Source of the DNA: Methylobacterium isbiliense
Lineage (GTDB): Bacteria; Pseudomonadota; Alphaproteobacteria; Rhizobiales; Beijerinckiaceae
DNA: 64,000 nt
Assembly (NCBI RefSeq): GCF_022179325.1
Contig: NZ_BPQQ01000045.1
Span: forward strand, 25,671-89,670
Direction: 5' to 3'
Positions 1 through 11,277 of the stretch are shown one piece after another (the stretch's first letter is position 1; each line of letters opens with the position of its first letter). Made by a program: the position numbers and the translations under genes. The notes beneath the pieces were generated by a model, which did no database searches, was not told the origin of the DNA, and was given only the letters and a program-made list of their open reading frames with translations.

Positions 1-427
<427 letters not shown>

Positions 428-431
<4 letters not shown>

Positions 432-1258
432 GCGCCGAGCCCGACGCCCCGGCCGAGACACGGATCCATCCGAGCGCCCTCGTCGAGGACGGCGCGGAGC
501 TCGGGCGCGGCGTGACGATCGGCCCGTTCTGCCATGTCGGGCCGCAGGTCAGCCTCGGCGACGGCGTCGACCTCGTGAGCCACGTCGTGGTGGCCGGCGC
601 GACCCGCATCGGCGCGCGCACCCGCATCTTCCCCTTCGCGTCGATCGGCCATCCGCCGCAGGACCTCAAGTACCGGGGCGAGGCCAACCGGCTGACCGTG
701 GGCAGCGACTGCCTGATCCGCGAGGGCGTGACCATGAATCCCGGCACCACGGGCGGCGGCCTAGAGACGGTGGTGGGCGACGGCTGCGCCTTCCTGGCCA
801 ACAGCCATGTCGGGCACGATTGCCGGGTCGGGAACCGCGTCGTCTTCTCCAACAACGTCATGCTGGCCGGCCATTGCCAGGTCGGCGACTACGCGATCCT
901 GGGCGGGGGCGCCGCGGTGATCCAGTTCGCCCGCGTCGGCGCGCACGCCTTCGTGGGCGGCCTCTCGGGCCTGGAGAACGACCTGATCCCGTACGGGATG
1001 GCGGTGGGCAACCGGGCGCATCTCTCGGGCCTCAACATCATCGGGCTGCAGCGGCGGGGCTTCTCGCGCGAGGACATCCACGCCCTGCGCCGGGCCTACC
1101 GCCTGCTCTTCGCGCAGGAGGGCACCCTGATGGAGCGCGTCGAGGACGTGGCGGAGGAGTTCGAGCAGCATCCGATCGTGCAGGAGATCCTCGCCTTCAT
1201 CCGCGAGGGCGGCAAGCGCTCGGTCTGCATCCCCCGCGAGGCGCCGGGACCGGCCTGA
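428..1258 (+). CDS. lpxA: Acyl-ACP--UDP-N-acetylglucosamine O-acyltransferase LpxA
   Basis: First enzyme of lipid A synthesis, cytoplasmic: it moves a 3-hydroxyacyl chain from ACP to the 3-OH of UDP-GlcNAc. The 276-residue product is a left-handed beta-helix of hexapeptide repeats (for example [10 protein letters not shown] and [10 protein letters not shown]) with a helical C-terminal tail. His130 in [12 protein letters not shown] matches the catalytic His of the E. coli enzyme. A longer in-frame extension to base 350 exists but lies inside fabZ. The ATG at 428 overlapping the fabZ stop gives the normal family length, so I chose it. lpxI follows after 3 bases. Confidence 0.97.
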
Positions 1259-1261
1259 GCG

Positions 1262-2107
1262 ATGGCTGCCGGCACCGTCGCCATCGTGGCCGGGGCGGGG
1301 CGGCTGCCGCTCCTCGTCGCCGCCGCCCTGGAGCGGGCCGGGCGGCCGTTCCGCATCCTGGCGATCCGGGGCTTCGCCGATCCGGCGACCCGGCGGCGGG
1401 CGCACGCCACCGTGGACCTGCTCGACGTGCGCGGGGCGCTGGCCCGGCTCGACGCCTGGGCGCCCTCCGGGGTCGCGCTGGCGGGAGCGGTCGCCCGCCC
1501 GAGCCCCGCGGCGCTGCTCAACACCCTGGCGGCCCTGCGCAACCGCGAGGAGCTGCGCTCGCTCGCCTCGGGCGGGGACGATCACCTGCTGCGGGGCGTC
1601 CTCGCGCTCCTCGAAGACCACGGGCACCGCATCCTCGGCGTGCACGAACTCGCCCCCGACCTGATGGCGCCGGCGGGACCGCTCGGGCGGCACGGGCCCG
1701 ATGCCGCCGCCAGCGCCTCGATCGCCACCGGCCGGGCGCTGCTGGCCAGCCTCGCGCCGCACGATGTCGGGCAGGCCGCCGTGGTGGCCGCCCGCCGCGT
1801 GCTGGCGGTCGAAGGGCCGGAGGGGACCGACCGGATGCTGCGGCGCGCCCGCGACCTCGCGCGCCGCCCGCTCGGCTTCGGGCGTCCGCCCGGCGGGCTC
1901 GTGCTGGTGAAGCTCGCCAAGGCCGGCCAGGACCTGCGGGTGGATCTCCCGGCGATCGGCCCCCGCACGGTGCGCAACGCCGCCGCGGCCGGCTGCGCGG
2001 GCCTCGCGGTCGGGGCCGGCGACACGCTGGTCCTCGACCGGCCCGAGACCGTGGCGCTCGCCGACCGCCTCGGCCTGTTCCTGCACGGGCTGGAGGGCGC
2101 CGCGTGA
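1262..2107 (+). CDS. lpxI: UDP-2,3-diacylglucosamine diphosphatase LpxI
   Basis: This 281-residue protein of the DUF1009/LpxI family cleaves UDP-2,3-diacylglucosamine to 2,3-diacylglucosamine 1-phosphate (lipid X), the step done by LpxH in gammaproteobacteria. The glycine-rich N-terminus VAIVAGAGRLPLLVA and the C-terminal AIGPRTVRNAAAAGCAGLA stretch are typical. Its place between lpxA and lpxB is the standard alphaproteobacterial arrangement. It starts 3 bases after the lpxA stop, and its TGA overlaps the GTG start of lpxB by 3 bases. Confidence 0.95.
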   Translation: MAAGTVAIVAGAGRLPLLVAAALERAGRPFRILAIRGFADPATRRRAHATVDLLDVRGALARLDAWAPSGVALAGAVARPSPAALLNTLAALRNREELRSLASGGDDHLLRGVLALLEDHGHRILGVHELAPDLMAPAGPLGRHGPDAAASASIATGRALLASLAPHDVGQAAVVAARRVLAVEGPEGTDRMLRRARDLARRPLGFGRPPGGLVLVKLAKAGQDLRVDLPAIGPRTVRNAAAAGCAGLAVGAGDTLVLDRPETVALADRLGLFLHGLEGAA

Positions 2108-3270
2108 GCCGTCCCTGCCGCATCTGGCTCGTGGCCGGCGAGGAATCCGGCGACCAGCTCGGCGCGAAGCTGATCCGGGCGCTGCGCACGATCACCCCGG
2201 AGCCGCTGGACCTCGCGGGCGTCGGCGGCGACGCGATGGCGGCGGAGGGCCTGTCCTCGCTGTTTCCCCTCGAGGACGTGGCGGTGATTGGCTACCTCGC
2301 GGTGGCGGCCCGCCTGCGCCTGCTGCTGCGGCGCATCCGCCAGACCGTGGAGGCCTGCGTCGCGGCCCGGCCCGACGTCCTCGTCATCATCGACAGCCCG
2401 GGCTTCACCCACGCGGTGGCGAGCCGGGTGCGCAAGCGCCTGCCCGACCTGCCGGTGGTGGATTACGTCAGCCCGAGCGTGTGGGCGTGGCGGCCCTGGC
2501 GCGCCAAGACGATGCGCGCCTACATCGACCACGTGCTGGCGCTCCTCCCCTTCGAGCCCGACGCGCACCGCCGCCTCGGCGGACCCGCCTGCACCTATGT
2601 CGGCCACCCGCTGATCGAGCGCCTCGCCGAGCTGCGCCCAGACGCCGCGGAGGCGCGGGCGCGCCATGCCGACCAGCCGGTGCTGGCGGTGCTGCCGGGC
2701 TCGCGCCGCTCCGAGATCGAGCGCCTGATGCCGGTCTTCGGGGCGACGCTGGGGCGTCTCGGCGCCGAGGGCGCCCGCTTCACCGTGGAGGTGCCGGCGG
2801 TGGCCCGCCACCGCGAGCTCGTCGCGCGCCTCGCCGCCGCATGGCCGGTGGCGCCCCGGCTGGTGGACGGCGAGGCTGCCAAGCTCTCGACCTTCCGCCG
2901 CGCCCGGGCCGCGCTCGCCGCCTCCGGAACGGTGACGCTCGAACTCGCGCTGGCGGGCGTGCCGATGGTGGTGGCGTATCAGGTGCCGAAGATCGAAGAG
3001 ATCATCGTGCGCCGGCTGATCCAGGTGCCGACGATCGTGCTGCCCAACCTGATCCTCGGCGAGAATGCGATTCCCGAACTCATCCAGGCCGAGTGCCGGC
3101 CGGACCGGCTCGCCGCCGCGCTGGCGCCGCTCCTGCGCGAGGGCGAGGCGCGGGCCGCGCAGGACCGGGCGCTCGCCCGGCTCGACGCCGTCATGCGCCT
3201 GCCCGACGGGGACGACCCGAGCCGAAGCGCCGCCCGGATCGTGCTGCAGGCGGCCGGACGTCACAGTTGA
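2104..3270 (+). CDS. lpxB: Lipid-A-disaccharide synthase LpxB
   Basis: GT19 glycosyltransferase that joins lipid X to UDP-2,3-diacylglucosamine to make the lipid A disaccharide at the inner face of the cytoplasmic membrane. The product is 388 residues, the family norm. It begins with the typical WLVAGEESGDQLGA; YVSPSVWAWRPWR, VLPGSRRSEI and the late SGTVTLELAL motif mark the LpxB family. The start is a GTG at 2104 overlapping the lpxI stop (GTGA). It is the last gene of the lipid A operon here. An inverted repeat about 50 bases downstream may end transcription. Confidence 0.96.
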   Translation: MSRPCRIWLVAGEESGDQLGAKLIRALRTITPEPLDLAGVGGDAMAAEGLSSLFPLEDVAVIGYLAVAARLRLLLRRIRQTVEACVAARPDVLVIIDSPGFTHAVASRVRKRLPDLPVVDYVSPSVWAWRPWRAKTMRAYIDHVLALLPFEPDAHRRLGGPACTYVGHPLIERLAELRPDAAEARARHADQPVLAVLPGSRRSEIERLMPVFGATLGRLGAEGARFTVEVPAVARHRELVARLAAAWPVAPRLVDGEAAKLSTFRRARAALAASGTVTLELALAGVPMVVAYQVPKIEEIIVRRLIQVPTIVLPNLILGENAIPELIQAECRPDRLAAALAPLLREGEARAAQDRALARLDAVMRLPDGDDPSRSAARIVLQAAGRHS

Positions 3271-3320
3271 GTCAGGTGCCGGCCGGCGCGAGCGCGGTGC
3301 TCATGCACCCGATACGCCGG

Positions 3321-3356
3321 GAGCCTGCAGAAGCGGCTTCCGCCATGCGCAGGCTC
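3321..3356. terminator. Inverted repeat between convergent lpxB and peroxiredoxin genes
   Basis: GAGCCTGC at 3321-3328 pairs perfectly with GCAGGCTC at 3349-3356, and a smaller inner hairpin (GAAGC/GCTTC) sits in the loop. It lies in the 131-bp gap between two convergent genes, so a bidirectional terminator is plausible. There is no run of T, so rho-independent activity is not certain. Confidence 0.45.
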
Positions 3357-3401
3357 ACTCCCGCGTCGCCGTATGACCGGCAGGATCGGCGCGACCGACG
3401 C

Positions 3402-3935
3402 TCAGCCGGACCGCGCCTTGAGGTAGGCGAGCATGGTTCCGGCGTCCGAGACCGTGAGGCCGACCCCGGGCGGGTCGTCGCGAAACCCGGGCTCCACGAA
3501 CAGTTGGCGGATCGTGCCGTCCTCGACATGCATCGCGTAGCGCCAGCTGCGCATCCCCATGCCCTGGCGGCCGCGCTTGACCAGCATGCCCATCTGCCGC
3601 GTGAAGTCGCCGTTGCCGTCCGGCAGCATGAACACCTTCGTGATGTCCTTGGAGCGCGCCCACTGATACATCACGAATGCGTCGTTCACCGACAGGCAGA
3701 CGACTTGGTCGATGCCCAGGGCCGCGAATTCGTCGGCGTGCTGCTCGTAGCCCGGCAGATGCTGGTCCGAGCAGGCGGGCGTGAAGGCGCCCGGCACCGC
3801 GAACAGCACGATGGTGCGGCCGCCGAAGATCTCGGCCGAGGTGACGTCCTTCCACTCGAACGGGTTCGGCCCGCCGACCGCCTCGTTCCTGACGCGGGTG
3901 TGGAAGGTCACGGCCGGGACGGTGGCTGGTTGCAT
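3402..3935 (-). CDS. Peroxiredoxin, Prx5 (1-Cys/atypical 2-Cys) type
   Basis: Thiol peroxidase of the Prx5 subfamily that reduces hydrogen and alkyl peroxides, probably with glutathione or a glutaredoxin as reductant. The 177-residue protein has the peroxidatic motif PGAFTPACS (Cys55) and a second cysteine at position 80. The absence of a signal peptide argues for a cytoplasmic enzyme. It stands alone: lpxB converges on it, and gltA lies upstream on the same strand beyond a 266-bp gap. That gap, its promoter region, contains one copy of the 106-bp palindromic repeat. The physiological reductant cannot be told from sequence. Confidence 0.92.
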   Translation of the reverse strand: MQPATVPAVTFHTRVRNEAVGGPNPFEWKDVTSAEIFGGRTIVLFAVPGAFTPACSDQHLPGYEQHADEFAALGIDQVVCLSVNDAFVMYQWARSKDITKVFMLPDGNGDFTRQMGMLVKRGRQGMGMRSWRYAMHVEDGTIRQLFVEPGFRDDPPGVGLTVSDAGTMLAYLKARSG

Positions 3936-3983
3936 CGGGGCGACCCTCGCGTGGCGGAAGCGGCGCGCTGCCGGAGGGTGAGC

Positions 3984-4089
3984 CTAAGCAGACTTGCGTT
4001 GGCAAGCCAACGCTTCGTCCGCTTAGGTTCTTGTTTCTTCGCAGATTTTTATCGCAAAACCGGCGACCACTTTTGCGAAATCTGCTTAG
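3984..4089 (+). repeat. 106-bp palindromic repeat, copy A
   Basis: This element matches the reverse complement of 51169-51274 at 105 of 106 positions, the difference being T versus G at 4038. It is bounded by perfect 9-bp terminal inverted repeats (CTAAGCAGA and TCTGCTTAG). Inside are two hairpins: GCGTTGGC-AA-GCCAACGC, and a larger one with nested arms GCAGATTT/AAATCTGC and CGCAAAA/TTTTGCG. A hand count gives 51 of 106 G+C, far below the neighbouring genes. It carries no open frame of note. It sits between the 3' end of gltA and the start of the peroxiredoxin gene. A REP/MITE-like dispersed element is the best description. Confidence 0.93.
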
Positions 4090-4201
4090 TGCCGGGAGCG
4101 GACGGCCGCCACGAGAAAGCGGCGCCGATCGAGGAGGCCCGAGCGGAACGGGCGGCACTCACGCGCCGCCCGGCCGGTGATCGTCGTGGCGCCCCGGCGC
4201 G

Positions 4202-5494
<1,293 letters not shown>

Positions 5495-5858
5495 GGGGTT
5501 TCGGACCCTTTCATCAACGGAATGAGCCGCGGGACGGGCGCCGGCGGGGTCGGCGCGAGACATGGTCGCGAACCTGGCGGCGGAGGATTGCTGCAGGTGC
5601 TCACTCGCCGACCGGGTTAGCGGATCGACGCACCGGCATCAACCGGACCGCCGGAAACGGGTGACAAAATTCAAGTTCTGTTCATATCCCTGTCCAACAG
5701 CCCCGGACCCGGTTGGATCCGGCCGCGATTCGCACAGGGGCGGGCAGCCGTCCCGACCGTGGCGGCGCGGCTCGCAACCGCAGCGCGCAGGGTCTTGATG
5801 CTGCACCGTTTTCGCCGCAAGAGCGACCGCCGCTCCGGCGCGGTGTGCGTAGCAGGAA
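5495..5858. other. Non-coding gap between gltX (3' end) and gltA (5' end)
   Basis: This 364-bp stretch holds no convincing gene. It contains a clearly A+T-richer patch at about 5659-5700 in otherwise G+C-rich DNA. That patch is where I place a candidate gltA promoter. Short frames here have poor third-position bias. Confidence 0.7.
5669..5697 (-). promoter_or_regulatory. Candidate gltA promoter
   Basis: On the minus strand TTGGAC (5697-5692) is followed after 17 bases by TTGAAT (5674-5669). This is a weak match to a housekeeping sigma-factor promoter, about 175 bases upstream of the gltA start. It lies in the only A+T-rich patch of the gap. Supported by motif and position only. Confidence 0.3.
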
Positions 5859-7283
5859 TCAGGCCGCCTTGGCCTGATCCCGCAGGCGCTCCAGGCTCTC
5901 GTCGCGCCCCAGCACCGCCATCACGTCGAACAGCGGCGGCGAGGTCGCCCGGCCGGTGAGCGCCGCCCGCAGGGGCTGGGCCACCTGCCCGAGCTTCACG
6001 CTCTCGGCCTCGGCGAACTGCCGCACCGCCTCCTCGGTGGAGGCGGCGCTCCAGTCGGCGAGGGCTTCGAGGCGCGGCAGGACACCCGCCAGCCGGGCGC
6101 GGCCCCCGTTGCCGAGGAGCCCGGCCGCGCGCTCGTCGAGGGCGAGCGGGCGCGGCGCGTAGAGGTAGTAGGCGCTGTCGAGGAGTTCGATCAGGGTCTT
6201 GGCCCGCTCCTTCAGCCCCGGCATCGCCGCGAGCAGGCGCTGGCGCAGGGCCGGGTCGAGGCGCGGCGGCAGGTTCCGCGCCGCGCCCTGCGTCGGCAGG
6301 ATCGCCTCGATCGCCGCGACCAGATCCGCATCCGGCGTCGTGCGGATGTAGTGCCCGTTCAGGTTCTCGAGCTTGGCGACGTCGAACCGGGCCGGCGAGC
6401 GGCCGATCTGCTTCAGGTCGAAGGCCCGGATCATCTCCTCGGTGGAGAAGATCTCCTGGTCGCCGTGGCTCCAGCCCAGCCGCACGAGGTAGTTGCGCAG
6501 GGCCGCCGGCAGGTAGCCGAGGTCGCGATAGGCATCGACCCCGAGGGCGCCGTGGCGCTTCGACAGCTTGGCCCCGTCCGGCCCGTGGATGAGCGGGATG
6601 TGCGACAGGCTCGGCACGCGCCAGCCCAGCGCCTCGTAGATCTGGGTCTGGCGGGCGGCGTTGGTGAGGTGGTCGTCGCCGCGGATCACGTGGGTCACGC
6701 CCATGTCGTGGTCGTCCACCACCACGGCCAGCATGTAGGTCGGCGTGCCGTCTGAGCGCAGCAGGACGAGGTCGTCGAGATCCTTGTTCTGCCACACGAC
6801 CCGGCCCTGGACCTCGTCCTCCACCACGGTCTCGCCCTCGGTGGGCGCGCGCAGGCGGATCACCGGCTTGACGCCGGGAGGCGCCTCGCTCGGGTCGCGG
6901 TCGCGCCAGCGCCCGTCGTAGCGCAGCGGCCGGCCCTCGCGCCGGGCGGCCTCGCGCATCTCGGCGAGTTCCTCCGGCGTGGCGTAGCAGTGATAGGCCC
7001 GCCCCGCGGCGAGCAGGCCCTCGGCCACCTCCCGGTGCCGCGCGGCGCGGGCGAACTGGTAGATCACCTCGCCGTCCCAATCGAGGCCGAGCCAGGACAG
7101 GCCGTCGAGGATCGCGTCGATGGCGGCCTGCGTCGAGCGCTCCCGGTCGGTGTCCTCGATGCGCAGCAGCATCCGCCCGCCGTGCCTGCGGGCGTAGAGC
7201 CAGTTGAACAGCGCCGTGCGGCCACCGCCGATGTGGAGGAAGCCCGTGGGCGACGGGGCGAAACGCGTGACGACGGAGGACAT
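5859..7283 (-). CDS. gltX: Glutamate--tRNA ligase
   Basis: Class I aminoacyl-tRNA synthetase that charges tRNA with glutamate. The 474-residue protein opens with [20 protein letters not shown], where HIGG is the HIGH signature, and carries KLSKRHG as its KMSKS loop. The C-terminal half is the helical anticodon-binding region. The frame remains open far upstream, antisense to comEC, but the ATG at 7283 gives the conserved N-terminus. It is divergent from comEC, with 123 bp between the starts. Many alphaproteobacteria carry two GltX-type enzymes; only this one is in the window, so a GlxRS/GluRS distinction cannot be made. Confidence 0.97.
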   Translation of the reverse strand: MSSVVTRFAPSPTGFLHIGGGRTALFNWLYARRHGGRMLLRIEDTDRERSTQAAIDAILDGLSWLGLDWDGEVIYQFARAARHREVAEGLLAAGRAYHCYATPEELAEMREAARREGRPLRYDGRWRDRDPSEAPPGVKPVIRLRAPTEGETVVEDEVQGRVVWQNKDLDDLVLLRSDGTPTYMLAVVVDDHDMGVTHVIRGDDHLTNAARQTQIYEALGWRVPSLSHIPLIHGPDGAKLSKRHGALGVDAYRDLGYLPAALRNYLVRLGWSHGDQEIFSTEEMIRAFDLKQIGRSPARFDVAKLENLNGHYIRTTPDADLVAAIEAILPTQGAARNLPPRLDPALRQRLLAAMPGLKERAKTLIELLDSAYYLYAPRPLALDERAAGLLGNGGRARLAGVLPRLEALADWSAASTEEAVRQFAEAESVKLGQVAQPLRAALTGRATSPPLFDVMAVLGRDESLERLRDQAKAA

Positions 7284-7406
7284 CGGCGAAGCAGAACCAG
7301 TCAGACGAGGATGGGAGTGCGGGCGGGCGGGATGCGCGGTCGACCCGCCGGCCTCGCGTCCTGTAGCATGCGCGCGACCGGCCGTTAAGGAACGCACGGA
7401 TCCGGA

Positions 7407-9617
7407 ATGGCGCGGGAACAGGCAGGCAGGGGGCTGGCTCTCCGCGGCGCGGTGGCGCTGCCGGCCGGCTGGGCCTCGCCGCAGGACCTCGTGCGCGGCG
7501 CGGGCGCCCGGGCGCTGGCCTGCCTCGCCGAGGAGGCCGGGCAGCGCCGGCTGTTTCCCTGGCTCGCCGTGGCCTTCGGGGCCGGCATCCTGGTGTTCTT
7601 CGCGGCGGCCGACGGGCTGCCCGCCCTGTGGGCGCCGCTCGGCGCGGCCGGGTTCTGCGGCCTCGCGGCGATCCTCGCCCGCGCCCGGCCGGTCGCGCTC
7701 GCGCTCATGCTGGGGCTCGCGGCGGGGTTCCTCGGCTTCGCGGCCGCCGCGATCCGGGTCGCGCAGGTGGCCGCCCCGGTGCTGCCCCGCACCACCATCG
7801 CCCCGCTCGCCGGCTTCATCGAATCGCTCGACGAGCGCGAGGAGGGCGCGCGCGTCGTGGTGCGCGTCCATCGCCTCGGCGAGATGCCGGCGGGCGAGCG
7901 GCCGGAGCGCGTCCGCGTCTCCCACCGCAAGGCCGACCGCCTGCGCCCGGGCGACTTCATCGAGGCGTGGGCGCGCCTCCTGCCGCCGCCGGAGGCCGCC
8001 CGCCCGGGCGGCTACGATTTCGCCCGCGATGCCTATTTCCGCGGCGTCGGCGCCGTGGGGTCGCTGCTGGGGCCGGCGACGGTGGTGCCCCCGCCCGTGC
8101 CCCCTCCCCCGGCCCTGCGGCTCTCGGCGGCCATCGACGCGGCGCGCAACGCGCTGACCCGGCGCATCACCGACGCGAACGGGGGCCAGGCCGGCGCGGT
8201 GGCGGCCGCCCTCGTCACGGGCAAGCGCGGGCTGATCGAGCCCGACACCAACGAGACCCTGCGGGCGGCGGGCATCTACCACGTGGTCTCGATCTCGGGG
8301 CTGCACATGGTGCTGGCGGCCGGGGTGATCTTCTGGCTGGTCCGGGCGCTGCTCGCCCTCGCGCCCGGCCTTGCCCTCGGCTGGCCGATCAAGAAGATCG
8401 CCGCCCTCGCGGCGATGGTCGGCGTCACCGCCTACTGCGTCTTCTCGGGCTGGGATCTCGCGGCCGAGCGCTCGCTCGTCATGACGCTCGTGATGCTCGG
8501 CGCGATCCTGGTGGACCGCCCGGCGCTCAGCCTGCGCAACCTCGCGCTCGCCGCCCTGGTGGCGCTGGCGCGCGAGCCCGAGGGGCTGCTCGGCCCGAGC
8601 TTCCAGATGTCCTTCGCGGCGGTGGCGGGCCTCGTCGCCTGCGCGCGCCTCGTCGACGGCAGCCTGCTGCGGCGGGAGGCGGCGGGTCCCCTCGGGCGGG
8701 CCTTCGGCTGGGCGGCCGCCGCCCTTCTCGGCACGCTCGCGACCACCCTGGTCGCGCAGGTCGCCACCGCGCCCTTCGCCACCTACCATTTCCAGACGGT
8801 CCAGCCCTTCGGGCTCGTCGGCAACGCCCTCACCCTGCCGCTCGTCTCGGTGGCGGTGATGCCCGCGGCGGTGCTCGGCATCCTGGCCTATCCGTTCGCC
8901 CTCGACCGGCCGGTCTGGTGGGCGATGGGGCTTGCGGTGCGCGGCATGCTGGACATCGCGGCCTGGATCCGCGGCTTCGAGCACGCGACGCTGGTGGTGC
9001 CGGCCTTCGGGCCGTGGGCGCTGGGGCTGCTGACGCTCGCGCTCCTCCTCCTCACGCTGCCGGCCTCGCGCCTGCGCTGGCTCGGCCTCGGGCCGGCGGT
9101 CGCCGGCATCGTGCTGGCGGCCACGCCCCCGCGTCACGACCTCTACGTCGACCGCGAGGGCGCGGGCGCCGCCGTCCGGGGCGCGGACGGGCGGCTCTCG
9201 ACGCTCGGGCGCCCGCCGCCCTTCGTGCTGGAGCAGTGGCTGAAGGCCGACGGCGACGCGCGCCCCCGCACCGACCCGTCGCTCGCGCGCGGCGAGGCCT
9301 GCGACCGCCTCGGCTGCGTGGCGACGGGGCCGGAGGGCCGGCGCGTGGCACTCGTGAAGGACAAGCGGGCCTTCGAGGCCGATTGCGCCCGGGCGGACGT
9401 GGTGATCGCCCGGGCCGCCGCCCCGCCGGGCTGCGCGGCGCGGCTGGTGATCGACCGCGCCTTCCTGGCCGCGCACGGCGCCACGCTGGTGCGCTTCACA
9501 CCCGACGGCTACGCGCTCACGACCGCGCGCCGCCCCGGCGAGCGGCCCGTCTGGCGCCTGCCGCCCCCGGCCGCGGCGCCGGCGCCGGAGGCCGACGAGA
9601 CGGAACTGGAGCCGTGA
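7407..9617 (+). CDS. comEC: ComEC/Rec2 family DNA internalisation channel
   Basis: Polytopic inner-membrane protein that carries single-stranded DNA into the cytoplasm during natural transformation. The 736-residue protein has an N-terminal DUF4131-type region, then the competence domain with [19 protein letters not shown] (about residues 285-305) and many hydrophobic helices to about residue 570. The C-terminal soluble part sits where other ComECs have a metallo-beta-lactamase domain, but no HxHxDH ligand motif is present, so nuclease activity is unlikely. It is divergent from gltX. dprA, another transformation gene, is at 57.8 kb, but no pilus or comEA genes are in view. Confidence 0.93.
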   Translation: MAREQAGRGLALRGAVALPAGWASPQDLVRGAGARALACLAEEAGQRRLFPWLAVAFGAGILVFFAAADGLPALWAPLGAAGFCGLAAILARARPVALALMLGLAAGFLGFAAAAIRVAQVAAPVLPRTTIAPLAGFIESLDEREEGARVVVRVHRLGEMPAGERPERVRVSHRKADRLRPGDFIEAWARLLPPPEAARPGGYDFARDAYFRGVGAVGSLLGPATVVPPPVPPPPALRLSAAIDAARNALTRRITDANGGQAGAVAAALVTGKRGLIEPDTNETLRAAGIYHVVSISGLHMVLAAGVIFWLVRALLALAPGLALGWPIKKIAALAAMVGVTAYCVFSGWDLAAERSLVMTLVMLGAILVDRPALSLRNLALAALVALAREPEGLLGPSFQMSFAAVAGLVACARLVDGSLLRREAAGPLGRAFGWAAAALLGTLATTLVAQVATAPFATYHFQTVQPFGLVGNALTLPLVSVAVMPAAVLGILAYPFALDRPVWWAMGLAVRGMLDIAAWIRGFEHATLVVPAFGPWALGLLTLALLLLTLPASRLRWLGLGPAVAGIVLAATPPRHDLYVDREGAGAAVRGADGRLSTLGRPPPFVLEQWLKADGDARPRTDPSLARGEACDRLGCVATGPEGRRVALVKDKRAFEADCARADVVIARAAAPPGCAARLVIDRAFLAAHGATLVRFTPDGYALTTARRPGERPVWRLPPPAAAPAPEADETELEP

Positions 9618-9623
9618 GCCCGA

Positions 9624-10343
9624 TCACGGGCGCCCCGGCCCCGCCGCCTCCCAGGCGGTGACGGGCGGGGGCACGGCGCGCGCCGGCAGGTAGGCCTCCT
9701 CCAGGCTGCCGTGGACGCCGCAGAACGGGGCCGTCGGCGCCGGGCTGTCGTTGCGGCGCTGTTCGAGCGTCAGCACGCTGCCCGCCTGGCGCAGCCGGAG
9801 CGTCCAGCCGTCGGCCCCGTCGTCCTCCTCCGCCGCCGTGTCCCAGGCGACCTCCATCGCCTCCCCGGCCAGGCGCCCCACCCCGACGAAGCCGCAGGTG
9901 TAGGATCCGCCGATCGGGTCGTCGCCCCGCGCCCGCACCGTGAAGCGCCCGTCCGCGCGCGGCGCGATGACGATGTCGCCCGCCCCCGAGATCCACGCGC
10001 CCGCCCATCCGGTCCGCGGCCCCGCGACGGCGTCGAGCCATTGCCGCCCGCTCCGCAGGTAGACCGGCAGGCGCGCCTCCGGCCGGGCGCGCACCGCCTC
10101 GCGGCCGGCCAGGAAGGCGGCATGGGCGCGCCGGAGCCGCTCGGCGAGGGCGGGGTCGGCCCGGACGCGCTCGCGGGCCGCCGCGTAGGCCGCCGCCAGG
10201 GCCGCGTCGAGCCGTTCCGCCCCGTCCTCCGTCGCCGGGCCGGCCGGGGCCGCGGGCGGAGCCCCGGCCGAGGCCGGGCGCCCCGCCGGGACGACGGCGG
10301 CCGCGAGCAGCAGCGCCAGCAGGTGATGAGGGCGAAGGAGCAC
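9624..10343 (-). CDS. Exported hypothetical protein with LprI-like helical segment
   Basis: This 239-residue protein begins with a signal-peptide-like stretch (LLALLLAAAVVPAG, cleavage near residue 25). The region at residues 42-85 (Leu/Ala/Arg-rich helices, ending RRAHAAFLAGREAV) resembles the LprI/DUF1311 helical domain but lacks its usual cysteines. Residues 100-225 form a mostly beta segment with two cysteines (SYTCGF and PFCGV) that could form a disulphide. It converges with comEC, ending 6 bases away. Function unknown; the LprI resemblance is only a guess from pattern. Confidence 0.72.
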   Translation of the reverse strand: MLLRPHHLLALLLAAAVVPAGRPASAGAPPAAPAGPATEDGAERLDAALAAAYAAARERVRADPALAERLRRAHAAFLAGREAVRARPEARLPVYLRSGRQWLDAVAGPRTGWAGAWISGAGDIVIAPRADGRFTVRARGDDPIGGSYTCGFVGVGRLAGEAMEVAWDTAAEEDDGADGWTLRLRQAGSVLTLEQRRNDSPAPTAPFCGVHGSLEEAYLPARAVPPPVTAWEAAGPGRP

Positions 10344-10602
10344 GGGTCAGGTCCTCGACGTCGGGCGATCGCGCTGCGAGCCTAGATCCGGCGGATTGCC
10401 GGGCCGTGTCGTGCCGCTTGCATCGGGAGGCGCTCGCGCAACACCGTGGTCACGGACCGGACACGAGCCGCGCCGGACGACATTCCGGCGCAATCCGCGC
10501 CCGGGCGCCGACCTCGTACGGCAACAGGGCCGTGCGAGACAGGCGGCGCGGCGCCCGGAACGGATCCGGCGCCGTGACCGACCCTGCGACCGGAGGCGTC
10601 TC

Positions 10603-11268
10603 ATGATCCGCATCGTGTCGTTCGGCCACGGGGCGCGCCGCACGGCTGCGCTCCTCGGCGCCGCTCTCCTGGCGACCGGCCTGCCGGGGCTCGTCCTCGC
10701 CGGGCCGGGCCGCGACGTCCTCGGCCCGGTCGTCGCGCGAGCCGATCCCGAAGGGGCCTGCTATGAGCGGGTCTACGATGCGGCGCATCTCGACCGGCAT
10801 CGCGGTCAGACGATCGCCGCCGTCACGGTCCGGCTGACCCGGGACTCCATCACCGACCCGGAGGTCGCCGGTTTCCGGATGCTGACCCGCCTCACCCTGC
10901 GCAACGCCGAGACGCTCCACAGCCAGGCCGCCTGCTGGTGGGAGGCCGGCGCCAATCTCGGCAACCGGCGCGAGCGGCTGGTCGCCTTCGTCCGACACGA
11001 CGACGCCACCCGCTGCATGGCCATGGTCGAGCCCAGCAGCGCCGAGGAGGCGGGGGATTACCTCATCGCGTCCGACCCGGCGGGGCGGACCCTGATGATC
11101 CAGAACGGCTTCTCGCAGATGCGGGCCGGCCCGGCCGGCGCCCGCGCGATGCGCGACGTCTCGTTCGGGCCGGCCGACGCGACCCTGAAGCTCCACCGCG
11201 TCGCGGCGGCGCGCTGCGCCGGCCTCGCGGAGGTGCTGGCGGAGCCGGTCCAAGTCCAGAACCGCTGA
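10603..11268 (+). CDS. Exported hypothetical protein
   Basis: This 221-residue protein has a positively charged N-terminus, a hydrophobic segment (AALLGAALLATGLPGLVLAG) and a likely cleavage site near residue 33, so it is probably periplasmic. Three cysteines follow in motifs such as EGACYERVYDAAHL and QAACWWEAGAN. The start ATG is preceded at a good distance by GGAGG (10592-10596), which decides it against a longer in-frame extension. It converges on the acyl-CoA synthetase gene. I do not recognise a family. The W-E-A-G motif and conserved-looking cysteines suggest a folded extracytoplasmic domain. Confidence 0.78.
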   Translation: MIRIVSFGHGARRTAALLGAALLATGLPGLVLAGPGRDVLGPVVARADPEGACYERVYDAAHLDRHRGQTIAAVTVRLTRDSITDPEVAGFRMLTRLTLRNAETLHSQAACWWEAGANLGNRRERLVAFVRHDDATRCMAMVEPSSAEEAGDYLIASDPAGRTLMIQNGFSQMRAGPAGARAMRDVSFGPADATLKLHRVAAARCAGLAEVLAEPVQVQNR

Positions 11269-11277
11269 CCGGCGCCC

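Noticed and set aside
3984-4089. Treating the 106-bp repeat as a CRISPR or an insertion sequence
   Set aside because: There are only two dispersed copies with no spacers, and no transposase frame lies within or beside either copy.
5859-9476. A minus-strand frame spanning more than 3.6 kb across gltX and antisense to comEC
   Set aside because: Only the part to 7283 matches a protein family (GltX). The rest is Arg/His/Glu-rich translation of the comEC antisense strand, as expected in very G+C-rich DNA where stop codons are rare.
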